Assembly (NCBI RefSeq): GCF_003967355.1
Contig: NZ_BIFH01000014.1
Coordinates: 186,001 to 250,000, forward strand
DNA length: 64,000 nt
DNA from: Embleya hyalina
GTDB lineage: Bacteria; Actinomycetota; Actinomycetes; Streptomycetales; Streptomycetaceae
Direction: 5' to 3'
Shown here: positions 44,364-52,927 of the stretch, in pieces
Layout of the letters: each line of letters starts with the position of its first letter
Numbering within the stretch: the first letter of the stretch is position 1
Translations under genes and position numbers: made by a program
Notes under the pieces: model-generated
Databases searched by the model: none
Seen by the model: the letters and a program-made list of their open reading frames with translations, nothing else
Told to the model about the DNA's origin: nothing

Positions 44364-45269
44364 GTGGCCGCAGTCGCGGAACAACCCCGCAGGCTCCGCC
44401 GACGCGGGCCGCACGCCCGCCGCGAGGCCCGGATCGGGCTGCTGTTCGTCCTGCCCGCCTTCGTGCTGTTCGTGCTGTTCCGCTTCGGACCCAGCATCGC
44501 CGGCGTGCTGCTCGGTTTCACCGACTACTCGCTGATGGACTCGCCGACGTTCACCGGCCTCGACAACTTCACCCGGCTGTGGGACGACCCGGTCTTCTGG
44601 TCCTCGCTCAAGGTCACCGTGCTCTACACGGTGATCACCGTGCCCGGCACGATCGTCGCCGCGATGGGTCTGGCCCTGCTGACCCGGCGCGCGTTCCGCG
44701 GATCCAAGCTGTTCCGCTCGATCTTCTTCCTGCCGGTGGTCACCAGCCTGGTGCTCGCCTCCACGGTGTTCATCTGGATCTTCTCCACCGACGGCCCGTG
44801 GTCGACGGTGATGGGCTGGGTCGGCGGACACACCGGATCCTGGCTGGCCGACGACGTGTTCGTGGTGCCGGCGCTGGCCATCGTGGGCATCTGGTCGCGG
44901 TTCGGCTACGGCATGCTGATCCTGCTGGCCAGCCTGCAGAACGTGCCGCGCGAGTTGGAGGAGGCCGCGCTCACCGACGGCGCGGGCCCCTGGCAGCGCT
45001 TCCGGTACATCATCCTGCCGAGCCTGAAGCCCGCGCTGTTCTTCCTGGCCGTGATCGAGACCACGGCCAGCTTCCAGGTGTTCGACGCGGTCTACGTGAT
45101 GACCGGCGGCGGTCCGGCGAACGCCAGTTACACGCTGGTCTTCCAGCTCTACGACGCCGGCTTCAAGTACTTCGATCTCGGCTACGCCAGTGCGATCGGC
45201 CTGGCCCTGTTCGTGCTGACGCTCATCGTCGCGGTCATCCAGCGCCTGGTGATCGGGAAGGAGAAGTGA
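44364..45269 (+). CDS. Sugar ABC transporter permease (MalF type)
   Basis: 301 residues from GTG 44364 with AGGAGG six bases upstream; longer frames to 44307 lack a site. It has six membrane spans. LLFVLPAFVLFVLFRFGPS starts the first. The EAA loop reads EEAALTDGAGPWQRFRYIIL. FYVMTGGGP-like DAVYVMTGGGPANAS is typical of CUT1 permeases. It forms the channel with the next gene, which starts 3 nt after its stop. Confidence 0.93.
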   Translation: MAAVAEQPRRLRRRGPHARREARIGLLFVLPAFVLFVLFRFGPSIAGVLLGFTDYSLMDSPTFTGLDNFTRLWDDPVFWSSLKVTVLYTVITVPGTIVAAMGLALLTRRAFRGSKLFRSIFFLPVVTSLVLASTVFIWIFSTDGPWSTVMGWVGGHTGSWLADDVFVVPALAIVGIWSRFGYGMLILLASLQNVPRELEEAALTDGAGPWQRFRYIILPSLKPALFFLAVIETTASFQVFDAVYVMTGGGPANASYTLVFQLYDAGFKYFDLGYASAIGLALFVLTLIVAVIQRLVIGKEK

Positions 45270-45271
45270 CC

Positions 45272-46261
45272 ATGTCCCTGGATACACACGGCACGCACGA
45301 GGCCCGCGAGGCCCGCGAGGTGACCGTGACCGAGTCGCCGTCGGTGGTGGCGGTGAAGGGCCGGCCTCCGCGCTCTCGGCTCCGGTCGCGTGGGCGCGAC
45401 CGCTTCGGCGCGGGACGCGAACAGGACACCGTGCCGTACGCGCTGCGCGGCACCCGACGCGGCAAGGTGCTGCGCGGCGTGCTGCTCGGCGTGGTGGCGC
45501 TGGCCACGATCTTCCCGTTCTACGCGATGGTCGTGTTGTCGCTGAAGCCGTCCGGCGCGGTCGAGTTCCCGGGCAGCCTGCTGCCGTGGAACCTGACCAC
45601 GAGCGCGTACAGCGACGTGCTCGGCTCGCAGGACGTGCCCCAGTGGTTGATCAACACGCTCATCTACTCGATCGTCGGCGTGCTCGGCACGCTGCTGCTC
45701 TCCGCGCTGGCCGGCTACGCGTTCGCCAAGAAGCGTTTCCCCGGCCGCGAGGCGATGTTCTGGTCGTTCCTGTCGATGGTCATGGTCCCGTACCACGTGA
45801 CGATGATCCCGACATTCGTCCTGATCGCGAAGATGAACGGCGTCGACACCTACTGGGGTCTGATCCTGCCGTCCCTGGCCAACGCGCAGGCGGTGTTCCT
45901 GATGCGGCAGTTCATCCAGGGCCTGCCGGACGAGCTGTTCGAGGCGGCGAAGATCGACGGCGCCTCCGAGTTCCAGATCTTCGTCCGGATCGTGCTGCCG
46001 CTGATCAAGCCGATCATGGCCACGCTCGGCACGTTCGTCTTCCTGTGGCACTGGAACGACTTCCTGTGGCCGCTGATCGTCGGGCAGAGCACGGACATGC
46101 GCACGCTGACCGTCGGCATCGCCTCGCTGCAACAGCAGAACGTGCCGCTCAACGTGGTCCTCGCGGGCTCGGTGGTCGCGTTCGTCCCCATCTTCATGGC
46201 CTACCTGGTGGGCCAGCGCTACGTCACCGAGGGCGTGGCGGCAACCGGAATCAAGGGCTGA
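45272..46261 (+). CDS. Sugar ABC transporter permease (MalG type)
   Basis: 329 residues from ATG 45272. A polar N-terminus of about 70 residues, unusually long for the family, precedes six spans (LLGVVALATIFPFYAMVVLS first). The EAA loop is FEAAKIDGASEFQIFVRIVL, and HWNDFLWPL is the usual late motif. Pairs with the MalF-type protein before it. Confidence 0.93.
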   Translation: MSLDTHGTHEAREAREVTVTESPSVVAVKGRPPRSRLRSRGRDRFGAGREQDTVPYALRGTRRGKVLRGVLLGVVALATIFPFYAMVVLSLKPSGAVEFPGSLLPWNLTTSAYSDVLGSQDVPQWLINTLIYSIVGVLGTLLLSALAGYAFAKKRFPGREAMFWSFLSMVMVPYHVTMIPTFVLIAKMNGVDTYWGLILPSLANAQAVFLMRQFIQGLPDELFEAAKIDGASEFQIFVRIVLPLIKPIMATLGTFVFLWHWNDFLWPLIVGQSTDMRTLTVGIASLQQQNVPLNVVLAGSVVAFVPIFMAYLVGQRYVTEGVAATGIKG

Positions 46262-46277
46262 GAGCTGATCACGCGTC

Positions 46278-47351
46278 ATGAATGTTGCAGGGGTAGCGGA
46301 ATCGGCGCCGGTCGGACCGACCGGATCGGTGTTCCCGGACGGTGAGGCCGAGTTGGAGGAACTGCTCGCGACGCCGTCGGCCGGGCTGATCGCGGACCTG
46401 GCCGGGATCGAGGGCGACCTGGTCGTGCTCGGCGCCGGCGGCAAGATGGGTCCGAGCCTGTGCCGACTGGCCCGGCGGGCGCTGGACGCGGGCGGTCGCG
46501 GCGACGTGAGCGTGTACGCGGTCTCGCGCTGGTCGGACCCGGCGGCGGCCCGGTCGTTGGCGGCGGACGGGGTACGCACCGTCGCGTTCGACCTGATGGA
46601 CGGCGACCCGGCCGAACTCCCGGACGCGGGCAACGTGGTGTTCATGGTCGGTGCCAAGTTCGGCTCGGCCGGCGCGCCGGAGCACGCGTGGGCGGTGAAC
46701 GCGGCGCTGCCGGACCGGATCGCGCGCCGCTACCCGGCCGCGCGGATCGCCGCGTTCTCGACCGGCAATGTGTATCCGCTGGTCGCGGTCGGCTCCGGAG
46801 GCAGTGTGGAGACCGATCCGGTGGGGCCGGTCGGCGAGTACGCGATGTCGTGCCTGGGTCGGGAACGGGTGTTCGCACACGCGGCGAGTACGCGGGGCAC
46901 CCGGGTGGCGCTGATCCGGCTGAACTACGCGGTGGATCTGCGGTACGGGGTGCTCGCCGACATCGCGGCGGCGGTGTACGCGGGCGAGCCGGTGGATGTC
47001 ACGACGGGTCAGGCCAACGTGGTGTGGCAGGGATACGCGAACGAGGTGGCGCTGCGCTCCCTCGGGCACGCGGCGGCGGTACCGTTCACGATCAACCTCA
47101 CCGGTCCGGAGACCGCGTCGGTGCGACGCCTCGCGGCCCTGTTCGGTGGGGAGTTCGGGCGGGAAGCGGTGATGGTGGGCGTCGAGTCGGGCAGTGCGCT
47201 GCTGTCCGACGCGAGCCGCTGCCACGAGCTGTTCGGCTATCCCGACGTTCCCCTGCGCACGCTCGTGGCCTGGCAGGCGGAATGGATCCGGCGCGGTCAC
47301 CCGCTGTCCGGGAAGGCCACCAAGTTCCAGGTCCGCGACGGAAAGTTCTGA
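46278..47351 (+). CDS. NAD-dependent epimerase/dehydratase family protein
   Basis: 357 residues. An extended-SDR fold is suggested: LVVLGAGGKMGPSLCRLA for cofactor binding, FMVGAKFG, FSTGNVYPLV in the Ser region, and MSCLGRER where Tyr-x3-Lys is normal (VGEYAMSCLGRE has Tyr but Cys/Leu/Gly and no Lys at +4). The Lys loss may alter activity. It begins 16 nt after the permease and belongs to the same operon. The substrate is unknown. Confidence 0.82.
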   Translation: MNVAGVAESAPVGPTGSVFPDGEAELEELLATPSAGLIADLAGIEGDLVVLGAGGKMGPSLCRLARRALDAGGRGDVSVYAVSRWSDPAAARSLAADGVRTVAFDLMDGDPAELPDAGNVVFMVGAKFGSAGAPEHAWAVNAALPDRIARRYPAARIAAFSTGNVYPLVAVGSGGSVETDPVGPVGEYAMSCLGRERVFAHAASTRGTRVALIRLNYAVDLRYGVLADIAAAVYAGEPVDVTTGQANVVWQGYANEVALRSLGHAAAVPFTINLTGPETASVRRLAALFGGEFGREAVMVGVESGSALLSDASRCHELFGYPDVPLRTLVAWQAEWIRRGHPLSGKATKFQVRDGKF

Positions 47352-47359
47352 GGCACAAC

Positions 47360-48520
47360 GTGATCAACTCCGATACGGGTTCGGTGGGTTCGGTGGGTTC
47401 GGGTGGTGCGGCGGGGGCCGCGGGGTCGATCGGGTCGGTGGGCCTGGTGGATCCCGTGGATCCGGCCGACCCGGCCGCGTCGGATGCTCCCGACTCGCCG
47501 ATCGACCTGCTGCTCTCGGGCACGGTGATTCCCGCGCATCCGCTCGCCTTGGACGCCGAGCGGCGGTTCGACGAGCGGCGGCAGCGGGCGCTGACCCGCT
47601 ACTACCTCGCGTCCGGCGCGGGCGGCATCGCGGTCGGCGTGCACACCACGCAGTTCGAGATCCGCAAACCCGAGGTCGGCCTGCTGCGGCCGGTGCTCGA
47701 ACTGGCCGCCGAGACCGTCGCGCGCGAGGCGGGGCGGCCGGTGGTGCGGGTGGCCGGCGCGTGCGGCTATACCGCGCAGGCGGTGGCCGAGGCCGAACTC
47801 GCCGCGTCGCTCGGCTATGACGCGGTGCTGCTGAGCCCGGCGGTGCCGGGCGCCGACGAGCAGGGGCTGCTGGATCGGGCCCGTGCGGTCGGCGAGGTGT
47901 TGCCGGTGATCGGCTTCTACCTCCAGGACGCGGTGGGCGGGCGGTTCCTGACCCCGGAGTTCTGGCGCGCGTTCGCCGACATCCCGTCGGTGGCGGCGAT
48001 CAAGATAGCGCCGTTCGACCGCTACCGGACCGCGGACGTGCTCGGCGCGATCGCCTCGGCGGACCGGGCGGGCGAGGTCGCGCTGTACACCGGCAACGAC
48101 GACGCCATCATCACCGACCTGCTGACCCCGTATCGGGCCGGCGACCGGCCCCGCTGGTTCGCGGGCGGACTGCTCGGCCAGTGGGCGGTGTGGACGTCGA
48201 CGGCGGTCACCCTGCTCGAACGGGTCCGCCGGGCACGGGCGGGCGATTACTCGACCATGGTCGAACTGCTCCGGCAGGCTCCGGAGTTGACCGACGCGAA
48301 CTCGGCCGTCTTCGACGTGCGGGGCGGGTTCCGGGGCTGCATCGCCGGTGTGCACGAAGTGCTCCGGCGACAGGGGTTGTTGGCGGGGACCTGGTGCCTG
48401 GACCCGGCCGAGACGATGTCACCGGGGCAGGCCGAGGAGATCGACCGGGTGGCCTCGGCGTATCCGTGGCTGACCGACGACACGTTCGTCCGGGAGCACC
48501 TCGATGCCTGGCTCGGGTGA
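47360..48520 (+). CDS. Dihydrodipicolinate synthase (DapA) family aldolase/lyase
   Basis: 386 residues if started at GTG 47360. The first 55 residues are an odd Gly/Ser/Val/Asp/Pro tract made from GGTTCGGTG-like repeats, so the true start may lie further in. The core begins LLSGTVIPAHPLALD with TIM-barrel features: GGIAVGVHTTQFEI, AGACGYTAQAVAEAE, LPVIGFYLQ at the Tyr region and AIKIAPFD holding the Schiff-base Lys. The family splits or condenses 2-keto-3-deoxy sugar acids with pyruvate. It follows the epimerase closely and fits the end of a sugar-acid route. Confidence 0.85.
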   Translation: MINSDTGSVGSVGSGGAAGAAGSIGSVGLVDPVDPADPAASDAPDSPIDLLLSGTVIPAHPLALDAERRFDERRQRALTRYYLASGAGGIAVGVHTTQFEIRKPEVGLLRPVLELAAETVAREAGRPVVRVAGACGYTAQAVAEAELAASLGYDAVLLSPAVPGADEQGLLDRARAVGEVLPVIGFYLQDAVGGRFLTPEFWRAFADIPSVAAIKIAPFDRYRTADVLGAIASADRAGEVALYTGNDDAIITDLLTPYRAGDRPRWFAGGLLGQWAVWTSTAVTLLERVRRARAGDYSTMVELLRQAPELTDANSAVFDVRGGFRGCIAGVHEVLRRQGLLAGTWCLDPAETMSPGQAEEIDRVASAYPWLTDDTFVREHLDAWLG

Positions 48521-49586
48521 GGCGCGATTCGACCCGCCCGAGGCGGACGGGCGCCCGGCCGTGGTGGCGGTCGCCGTGCCGCCGGGACTGCGGGCGGAGT
48601 TCTTCGGCGAGCCGGCGGGCGCGGGCGCGGACGGGCCCGATGTCGGCGCGCTGAGCGAGCGGCTGCGAGGTGTCGGGCGGATCGTGGTCGTGGACGATCC
48701 TCGGGATCTCCCGGCCCTGCGGGCGGCGTTCGCGCGGGCGGACGTGGTGGTGTCCTCCTGGGGCATGCCGCGACTGACCGGCGAACTGCTCGCGGCGGCG
48801 CCCCGGGTGGGACTGCTCGCGCACACCGGGGCCGCGATCGCCCCGTACGTCGGCGCGGACGCCTTCGCGCGCGGCGTGCGGGTCACCCAGGCCGGCCAGG
48901 GGATGGCGCGATCGGTGGCCGAGGTCGCGCTGGCCTTCACGCTCGCGCTGCTGCACCGGACCCATCGCTACGACCACGCGCTGCGCGGCGGACACGAATG
49001 GGCCGCGGCCTCGGTGGCACCGCCGCGACACGAGGTGTTCGGCGCCCGGATCGGTGTGGTCGGCGCGTCCCGCACCGGTCGGGCGTACATCGAGGTGGTG
49101 CGCGCCCTCGGTGCTCGGGTGCAGGTCGCCGACCCCACCCTGAGCGCGCCGGAAGCGGCCCGCATGGGGGTCGAACTCGTCTCGCTGGACCAATTGTTGG
49201 CCACGAGCCGCATCGTCGCGCTGCACGCGCCGTCGCTGCCGGAGACGCGGCGTCTGATCGGCGCCCGGGAGTTGGCGCTGATGGCGGACGGCGCCGGCCT
49301 GGTGAACACGGCACGTTCGTGGCTGGTCGACGAGGACGCGTTGCTGGCCGCGTTGCGCACCGGGCGGATCGATGCCGCGCTGGATGTGTACGACGCCGAG
49401 CCGTTGCCCGTCGGGCATGGGTTTCGGGCCTTGCCCAACGTGCTGCTGACTCCGCATCAGGCCGCCGGTACGGTCGAGTGTCGCCGACGACAGGGCGACA
49501 TCGTCGTCGACGAGGTGGAGCGCTATCTGACGGGTCGTTCACTCAACCACGAGGTCGGCCCGGAGGCGCTGATCCGCGTCGGCTGA
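48504..49586 (+). CDS. D-isomer-specific 2-hydroxyacid dehydrogenase
   Basis: 360 residues from ATG 48504, overlapping the DapA-like gene by 17 nt. The NAD-binding loop is IGVVGASRTGRAYIE (an Arg-Thr form of GxGxxG), followed by ALHAPSLPETR, LVNTARSWLVDEDAL with Arg, DVYDAEPLP with Glu, and TPHQAAGT with the catalytic His. It reduces a 2-keto acid or oxidises a 2-hydroxy acid with NAD(H), probably a product or intermediate of this pathway. Confidence 0.9.
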   Translation: MPGSGEARFDPPEADGRPAVVAVAVPPGLRAEFFGEPAGAGADGPDVGALSERLRGVGRIVVVDDPRDLPALRAAFARADVVVSSWGMPRLTGELLAAAPRVGLLAHTGAAIAPYVGADAFARGVRVTQAGQGMARSVAEVALAFTLALLHRTHRYDHALRGGHEWAAASVAPPRHEVFGARIGVVGASRTGRAYIEVVRALGARVQVADPTLSAPEAARMGVELVSLDQLLATSRIVALHAPSLPETRRLIGARELALMADGAGLVNTARSWLVDEDALLAALRTGRIDAALDVYDAEPLPVGHGFRALPNVLLTPHQAAGTVECRRRQGDIVVDEVERYLTGRSLNHEVGPEALIRVG

Positions 49587-49692
49587 AGCAGACCGTTCGT
49601 TGCCGGGCGCCATCCGCCGTGTGCGGGGTGCGGTCTGCTTCCGGTCATCATCCCCATACCCCCTGTACCCATACGTATCTGGAGAGTTCACT

Positions 49693-50544
49693 GTGCGCCT
49701 GATGCGCGTAGGCGAGCCCGGCAACGAACGCCCCGTGTTGTTCGCCGCCGACGGCCGCCACTTCGACCTGAGCCGGCTCACCGCCGACATCGACGGCGCG
49801 TTCCTCGCCTCCGACGGCGTCGAGCGGGTCCGCGAGGCCGCGACGGCGGGCACGCTGCCGGAGCTGGACGTCGCGGGCCTGCGCGTCGGCGCCCCGGTGG
49901 CCCGACCCGGCGCGGTCCTGTGCATCGGCCAGAACTACGCGGCGCACGCGGCCGAATCCGGCGCCGAACCGCCGACCACGCCGATCCTGTTCTACAAGAC
50001 GCCGCACACCGTGGTCGGCCCGTACGACGACGTGTCGATCCCGCGCGGCGCGGTCAAGACCGACTGGGAAGTCGAACTCGCCGTCGTCATCGGCCGCCGG
50101 GCCCGCTACCTCGCCTCGCCGAAGGAGGCCCTGGCACACGTCGCGGGGTACACGATCAGCAACGACGTATCCGAGCGCGCCTTCCAGCTGGAGCAGTCGG
50201 GCGGACAGTGGTCCAAGGGCAAGAACTGCGAGACGTTCAACCCGCTCGGCCCGTGGCTGGTGACCGCCGACGAGATCCCCGATCCGCAGACGCTCGGGCT
50301 GCGTTCGTGGGTCGGCGGGGATGCCCGACAGGACTCGAACACGGCCGACATGATCTTCGGCGTGGCGTACCTGATCCACCACCTGTCGCAGTATCTGGTG
50401 CTGGAGCCGGGTGACATCGTCAACACCGGCACGCCGCAGGGTGTCGCGCTGTCCGGCCGGTTCCCGTATCTGGCCGAGGGCGACGTGATGGAACTGGAGA
50501 TCGACCGACTGGGTCGGCAGCGGTCTCATCTGGTCCAGGCCTGA
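49693..50544 (+). CDS. Fumarylacetoacetate hydrolase family protein
   Basis: 283 residues from GTG 49693 with GGAGAG six bases upstream. The C-terminal FAH domain starts LCIGQNYAAHAAESG. Metal ligands lie in DWEVELAVVIGRRAR, and GYTISNDVSERAFQ and NTGTPQGVALS complete it. Relatives cleave C-C bonds of 2,4-diketo acids, such as 2,4-diketo-3-deoxy-L-fuconate or -rhamnonate. That reaction would fit a pathway with SDR, dehydratase and lactonase upstream. It is the last gene of the rightward operon. Confidence 0.9.
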   Translation: MRLMRVGEPGNERPVLFAADGRHFDLSRLTADIDGAFLASDGVERVREAATAGTLPELDVAGLRVGAPVARPGAVLCIGQNYAAHAAESGAEPPTTPILFYKTPHTVVGPYDDVSIPRGAVKTDWEVELAVVIGRRARYLASPKEALAHVAGYTISNDVSERAFQLEQSGGQWSKGKNCETFNPLGPWLVTADEIPDPQTLGLRSWVGGDARQDSNTADMIFGVAYLIHHLSQYLVLEPGDIVNTGTPQGVALSGRFPYLAEGDVMELEIDRLGRQRSHLVQA

Positions 50545-50564
50545 CGAACGTCGCACGCCGCGTG

Positions 50565-50596
50565 GGCGCCGGTCGGGGGAGGCCCCGACCGGCGCC
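50565..50596. terminator. Terminator after the rightward sugar operon
   Basis: A perfect 14-bp stem (50565-50578 with 50583-50596) with a 4-nt loop. It is between converging genes and could serve both strands. Confidence 0.75.
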
Positions 50597-50640
50597 TCGT
50601 GCGTGGACGGGGTGGTCGCGGGGGCGGCCCGCGCCGCCCC

Positions 50641-51252
50641 TCAGGGGCGGACGGATCCCGCCCCGGCCTGGGCGGCGAGCGCCGCGCCGAGGGCGCCGGC
50701 GGCCTCGTCCGACAGGGGGCGGTGGGCCAGCAGGAAGCGGTACCAGAACAGTCCGTACAGCTGATCCACGATCAGGTCGAGGTCGGCATCGGGCGCGAGT
50801 TCGTCGGGATGCCCGGCCAACAGCGCGCGCAGCGCGTCCCGGCGGGACTCGGTGAAGGTGCGGACCAGGTCGGCGGCATGCGGATCGCGTGCCGCCTCGC
50901 GGACCAGCGAGCGCAGTACGGCGGCCGTCGACTCGGCCCGGGCGCCGCGGAACGTGGCGGTGACGAAGGACGTCAGATCGGCGCGCAGCGTCTCGCCCCG
51001 GGGTGGTGACACGACGTCACCCGCCAGGCCGGTCAGCGCCTCCAACAGGACCGCGCCCTTGGAGGGCCACCAGCGGTAGATGGTCTGCTTCCCGACGCCG
51101 GCCGCGCGCGCGATGGTGTCGATCGTGACGGGCGCGCCGCCCGACTCGGCGAGCAGGACGAGTACGGCGTCCAGGATCGCGCGGCGGGCGTCCTCGTTGC
51201 GGCGCCGACCGGTGTGCGCGCGGCGAGGGGTGTCGTCGTCGGGGTTCGTCAT
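50641..51252 (-). CDS. TetR/AcrR family transcriptional repressor
   Basis: 203 residues from ATG 51252. The HTH reads RRAILDAVLVLLAESGG, then TIDTIARAAGVGKQTIYRWW, with a TetR_C_11-like ligand region after it. TATGCT on the minus strand (51259-51264) lies six bases before the ATG and no ribosome site exists, so the mRNA is probably leaderless. The gap to the divergent SDR holds two GAGAC/GTCTC palindromes, presumably its operators. Confidence 0.9.
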   Translation of the reverse strand: MTNPDDDTPRRAHTGRRRNEDARRAILDAVLVLLAESGGAPVTIDTIARAAGVGKQTIYRWWPSKGAVLLEALTGLAGDVVSPPRGETLRADLTSFVTATFRGARAESTAAVLRSLVREAARDPHAADLVRTFTESRRDALRALLAGHPDELAPDADLDLIVDQLYGLFWYRFLLAHRPLSDEAAGALGAALAAQAGAGSVRP

Positions 51253-51269
51253 GGGATCAGCATAGCCGC

Positions 51270-51327
51270 TTGACGAGACCGTCGGTCTCGGTAATGCTTT
51301 GTCGAGACGGAAGGTCTCGGTAAAGCG
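51270..51327 (+). promoter_or_regulatory. Tandemly duplicated 29-bp promoter-operator unit
   Basis: Copy 1 (51270-51298) has TTGACG-N16-TAATGC with the palindrome GAGACC-GTC-GGTCTC (51275-51289) in its spacer. Copy 2 (51299-51327) has TTGTCG-N16-TAAAGC with GAGAC-N5-GTCTC (51304-51318) in the same place. A repressor at either site would cover both the -35 and -10 boxes of the SDR promoter. Confidence 0.65.
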
Positions 51328-51377
51328 GGGGCTCTCCCGTCACCTGCATCGGGTCGTACGAAAGGCAAGGCACCGTC

Positions 51378-52121
51378 ATGGCTCTGTCCCGTTCCCTGCA
51401 TGGCCGGCGCGTCGTCGTCATGGGCGGTACCTCCGGAATCGGCGAGGCCACCGCCGCCCTGCTGGCCGCCGACGGCGCGGAGGTCGTGGTCACCGGCCGC
51501 GACCGGGCGCGGCTCGACGCCGCCGTCGAGCGCATCGGCGAAAAGACCACCGGATACCGGCTCGACGGCGCGAATCAGGCCGAAGTGGCCGAGTTCTTCG
51601 CGGCGTCGGCCGAGCCGATCGACCACCTGGTCCTGGCGCTGAGCGGCGCCGCCGGCAGCGGCCCGATCGCCGGCCTGGACCTGGAACGGTTGGCGGCCGG
51701 CTTCGCGGGCAAGTTCTGGCCGTTCGTCCGGATCGTGCAGGCGGCGCTGCCCAGGCTCGCCGCGCACGCCTCGGTGACGTTCGTGACCGCGGCCTCCGCG
51801 CGGGCGGCCTTCCCCGGTACCGCCGGACTCGCCGCGATCAACGGCGCGTTGGAGGCGATGGTGCCGCCGCTGGCGGTCGAACTCGCGCCGATCCGGGTCA
51901 ACGCGGTCTCACCGGGCGTGATCGACACGCCGTGGTGGGACGCGATCCCGAGCGAGGCCCGCACCGAACTCTTCACCGGGATCAGCGCCGCGACCCCGGT
52001 CGGCCGGGTCGGCCGCGCCGACGAAGTGGCCGATGTGATCCGCATGTTCGTGGGCAACGGCTTCGTGACGGGGACGGTGATCGACTGCACCGGGGGCGCG
52101 AACCTGGCCACCGGCCGGTGA
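51378..52121 (+). CDS. Atypical SDR family protein lacking the catalytic Tyr and Lys
   Basis: 247 residues. The cofactor loop MGGTSGIGEATA and the later RVNAVSPGVIDTPWW are standard SDR features. However, the YxxxK motif is replaced: after the usual Ser (TAAS, residue 140), LAAIN has Leu151 and Asn155 where Tyr and Lys belong. The NAD(P) site looks whole, so it may bind a cofactor without normal redox chemistry or use other residues. It is probably repressed by the divergent TetR. Confidence 0.85.
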   Translation: MALSRSLHGRRVVVMGGTSGIGEATAALLAADGAEVVVTGRDRARLDAAVERIGEKTTGYRLDGANQAEVAEFFAASAEPIDHLVLALSGAAGSGPIAGLDLERLAAGFAGKFWPFVRIVQAALPRLAAHASVTFVTAASARAAFPGTAGLAAINGALEAMVPPLAVELAPIRVNAVSPGVIDTPWWDAIPSEARTELFTGISAATPVGRVGRADEVADVIRMFVGNGFVTGTVIDCTGGANLATGR

Positions 52122-52227
52122 GCAACCGGCATGCGGTGACCGGTCGCCGCACCGTCACCGCGGCCCACCGCCCGGGCCCACCGCCCGCCCCCGGCGCCGA
52201 CCGGGCGGCGTGTCTACGATCACGACC

Positions 52228-52716
52228 GTGACTACCGCGCTGATTCTCATCGATCTCATGCCCCGCATCGTCGCGTTGCCGGTGGCGCCGCACTCCGGCG
52301 AGGACGTACTCGCCCGCTGTCGCCGGTTGGCCGACGTCTTCCGGGCCGACGGAAACCCGGTGGTCCTGGTGCGGGTGGACCGTCCCGGCGTCGCGGAGCA
52401 GCCACCCGGAAGCGACTTCGCGGAGGGGCTGGTCCGGCCCGGCGACGTGACGATCGTGAAGCACACCGTCGGCGCGTTCCACGGGACCGATCTGGACGCG
52501 CGGTTGCGGGCGCGGGGCGTGGAACGGCTGGTGCTGGCGGGCCTGGTCACCACCATGGGTGTGGAGTCCACGGCCCGGGCGGCCGACGACCACGGCTACG
52601 AGGTCGAGTTCGTCGCCGACGCGATGTCCGGATTCGCGGCGGACGAGCACGACTTCACCGTCGAGCGCATCTTTCCGCGCTTCGGAACGGTGCGAACCGC
52701 CGCCTCCTATGGCTGA
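52228..52716 (+). CDS. Isochorismatase/cysteine hydrolase-fold protein
   Basis: 162 residues from GTG 52228; GTG 52210 is the alternative. TACGAT (52215-52220) seven bases before suggests a leaderless mRNA. ALILIDLMPRIVALP carries the first Asp. IVKHTVGAFHGTDLD has the Lys region. GLVTTMGVESTARAADDHGY has Gly where cysteine hydrolases have their nucleophile, as in isochorismatase-type members. It could be a hydrolase using water directly or a YcaC-like protein. Confidence 0.82.
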   Translation: MTTALILIDLMPRIVALPVAPHSGEDVLARCRRLADVFRADGNPVVLVRVDRPGVAEQPPGSDFAEGLVRPGDVTIVKHTVGAFHGTDLDARLRARGVERLVLAGLVTTMGVESTARAADDHGYEVEFVADAMSGFAADEHDFTVERIFPRFGTVRTAASYG

Positions 52717-52810
52717 TTTCGAATGCTTCCGCGCGGCGCGATTCAGGAAATGAATCGTGCTGTCGACAAATAGGGATCGCATTCGAGGCGGTGCGGAAAA
52801 GGAGTTCGTA

Positions 52811-52857
52811 CGACGACGAAGGCCCCGCCGGTACACCCGGCGGGGCCTTCGTCGTCG
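52811..52857. terminator. Very strong bidirectional terminator
   Basis: A perfect 21-bp stem (52811-52831 with 52837-52857) with loop tacac. It lies between the converging hydrolase and surface-protein genes. Confidence 0.85.
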
Positions 52858-52927
52858 GAACGGGTCACTTCCTGGCGGGACCCGGTTCAACCGCCTTGCG
52901 TGGTGGTGCGATCACGTCGGTGGACGG

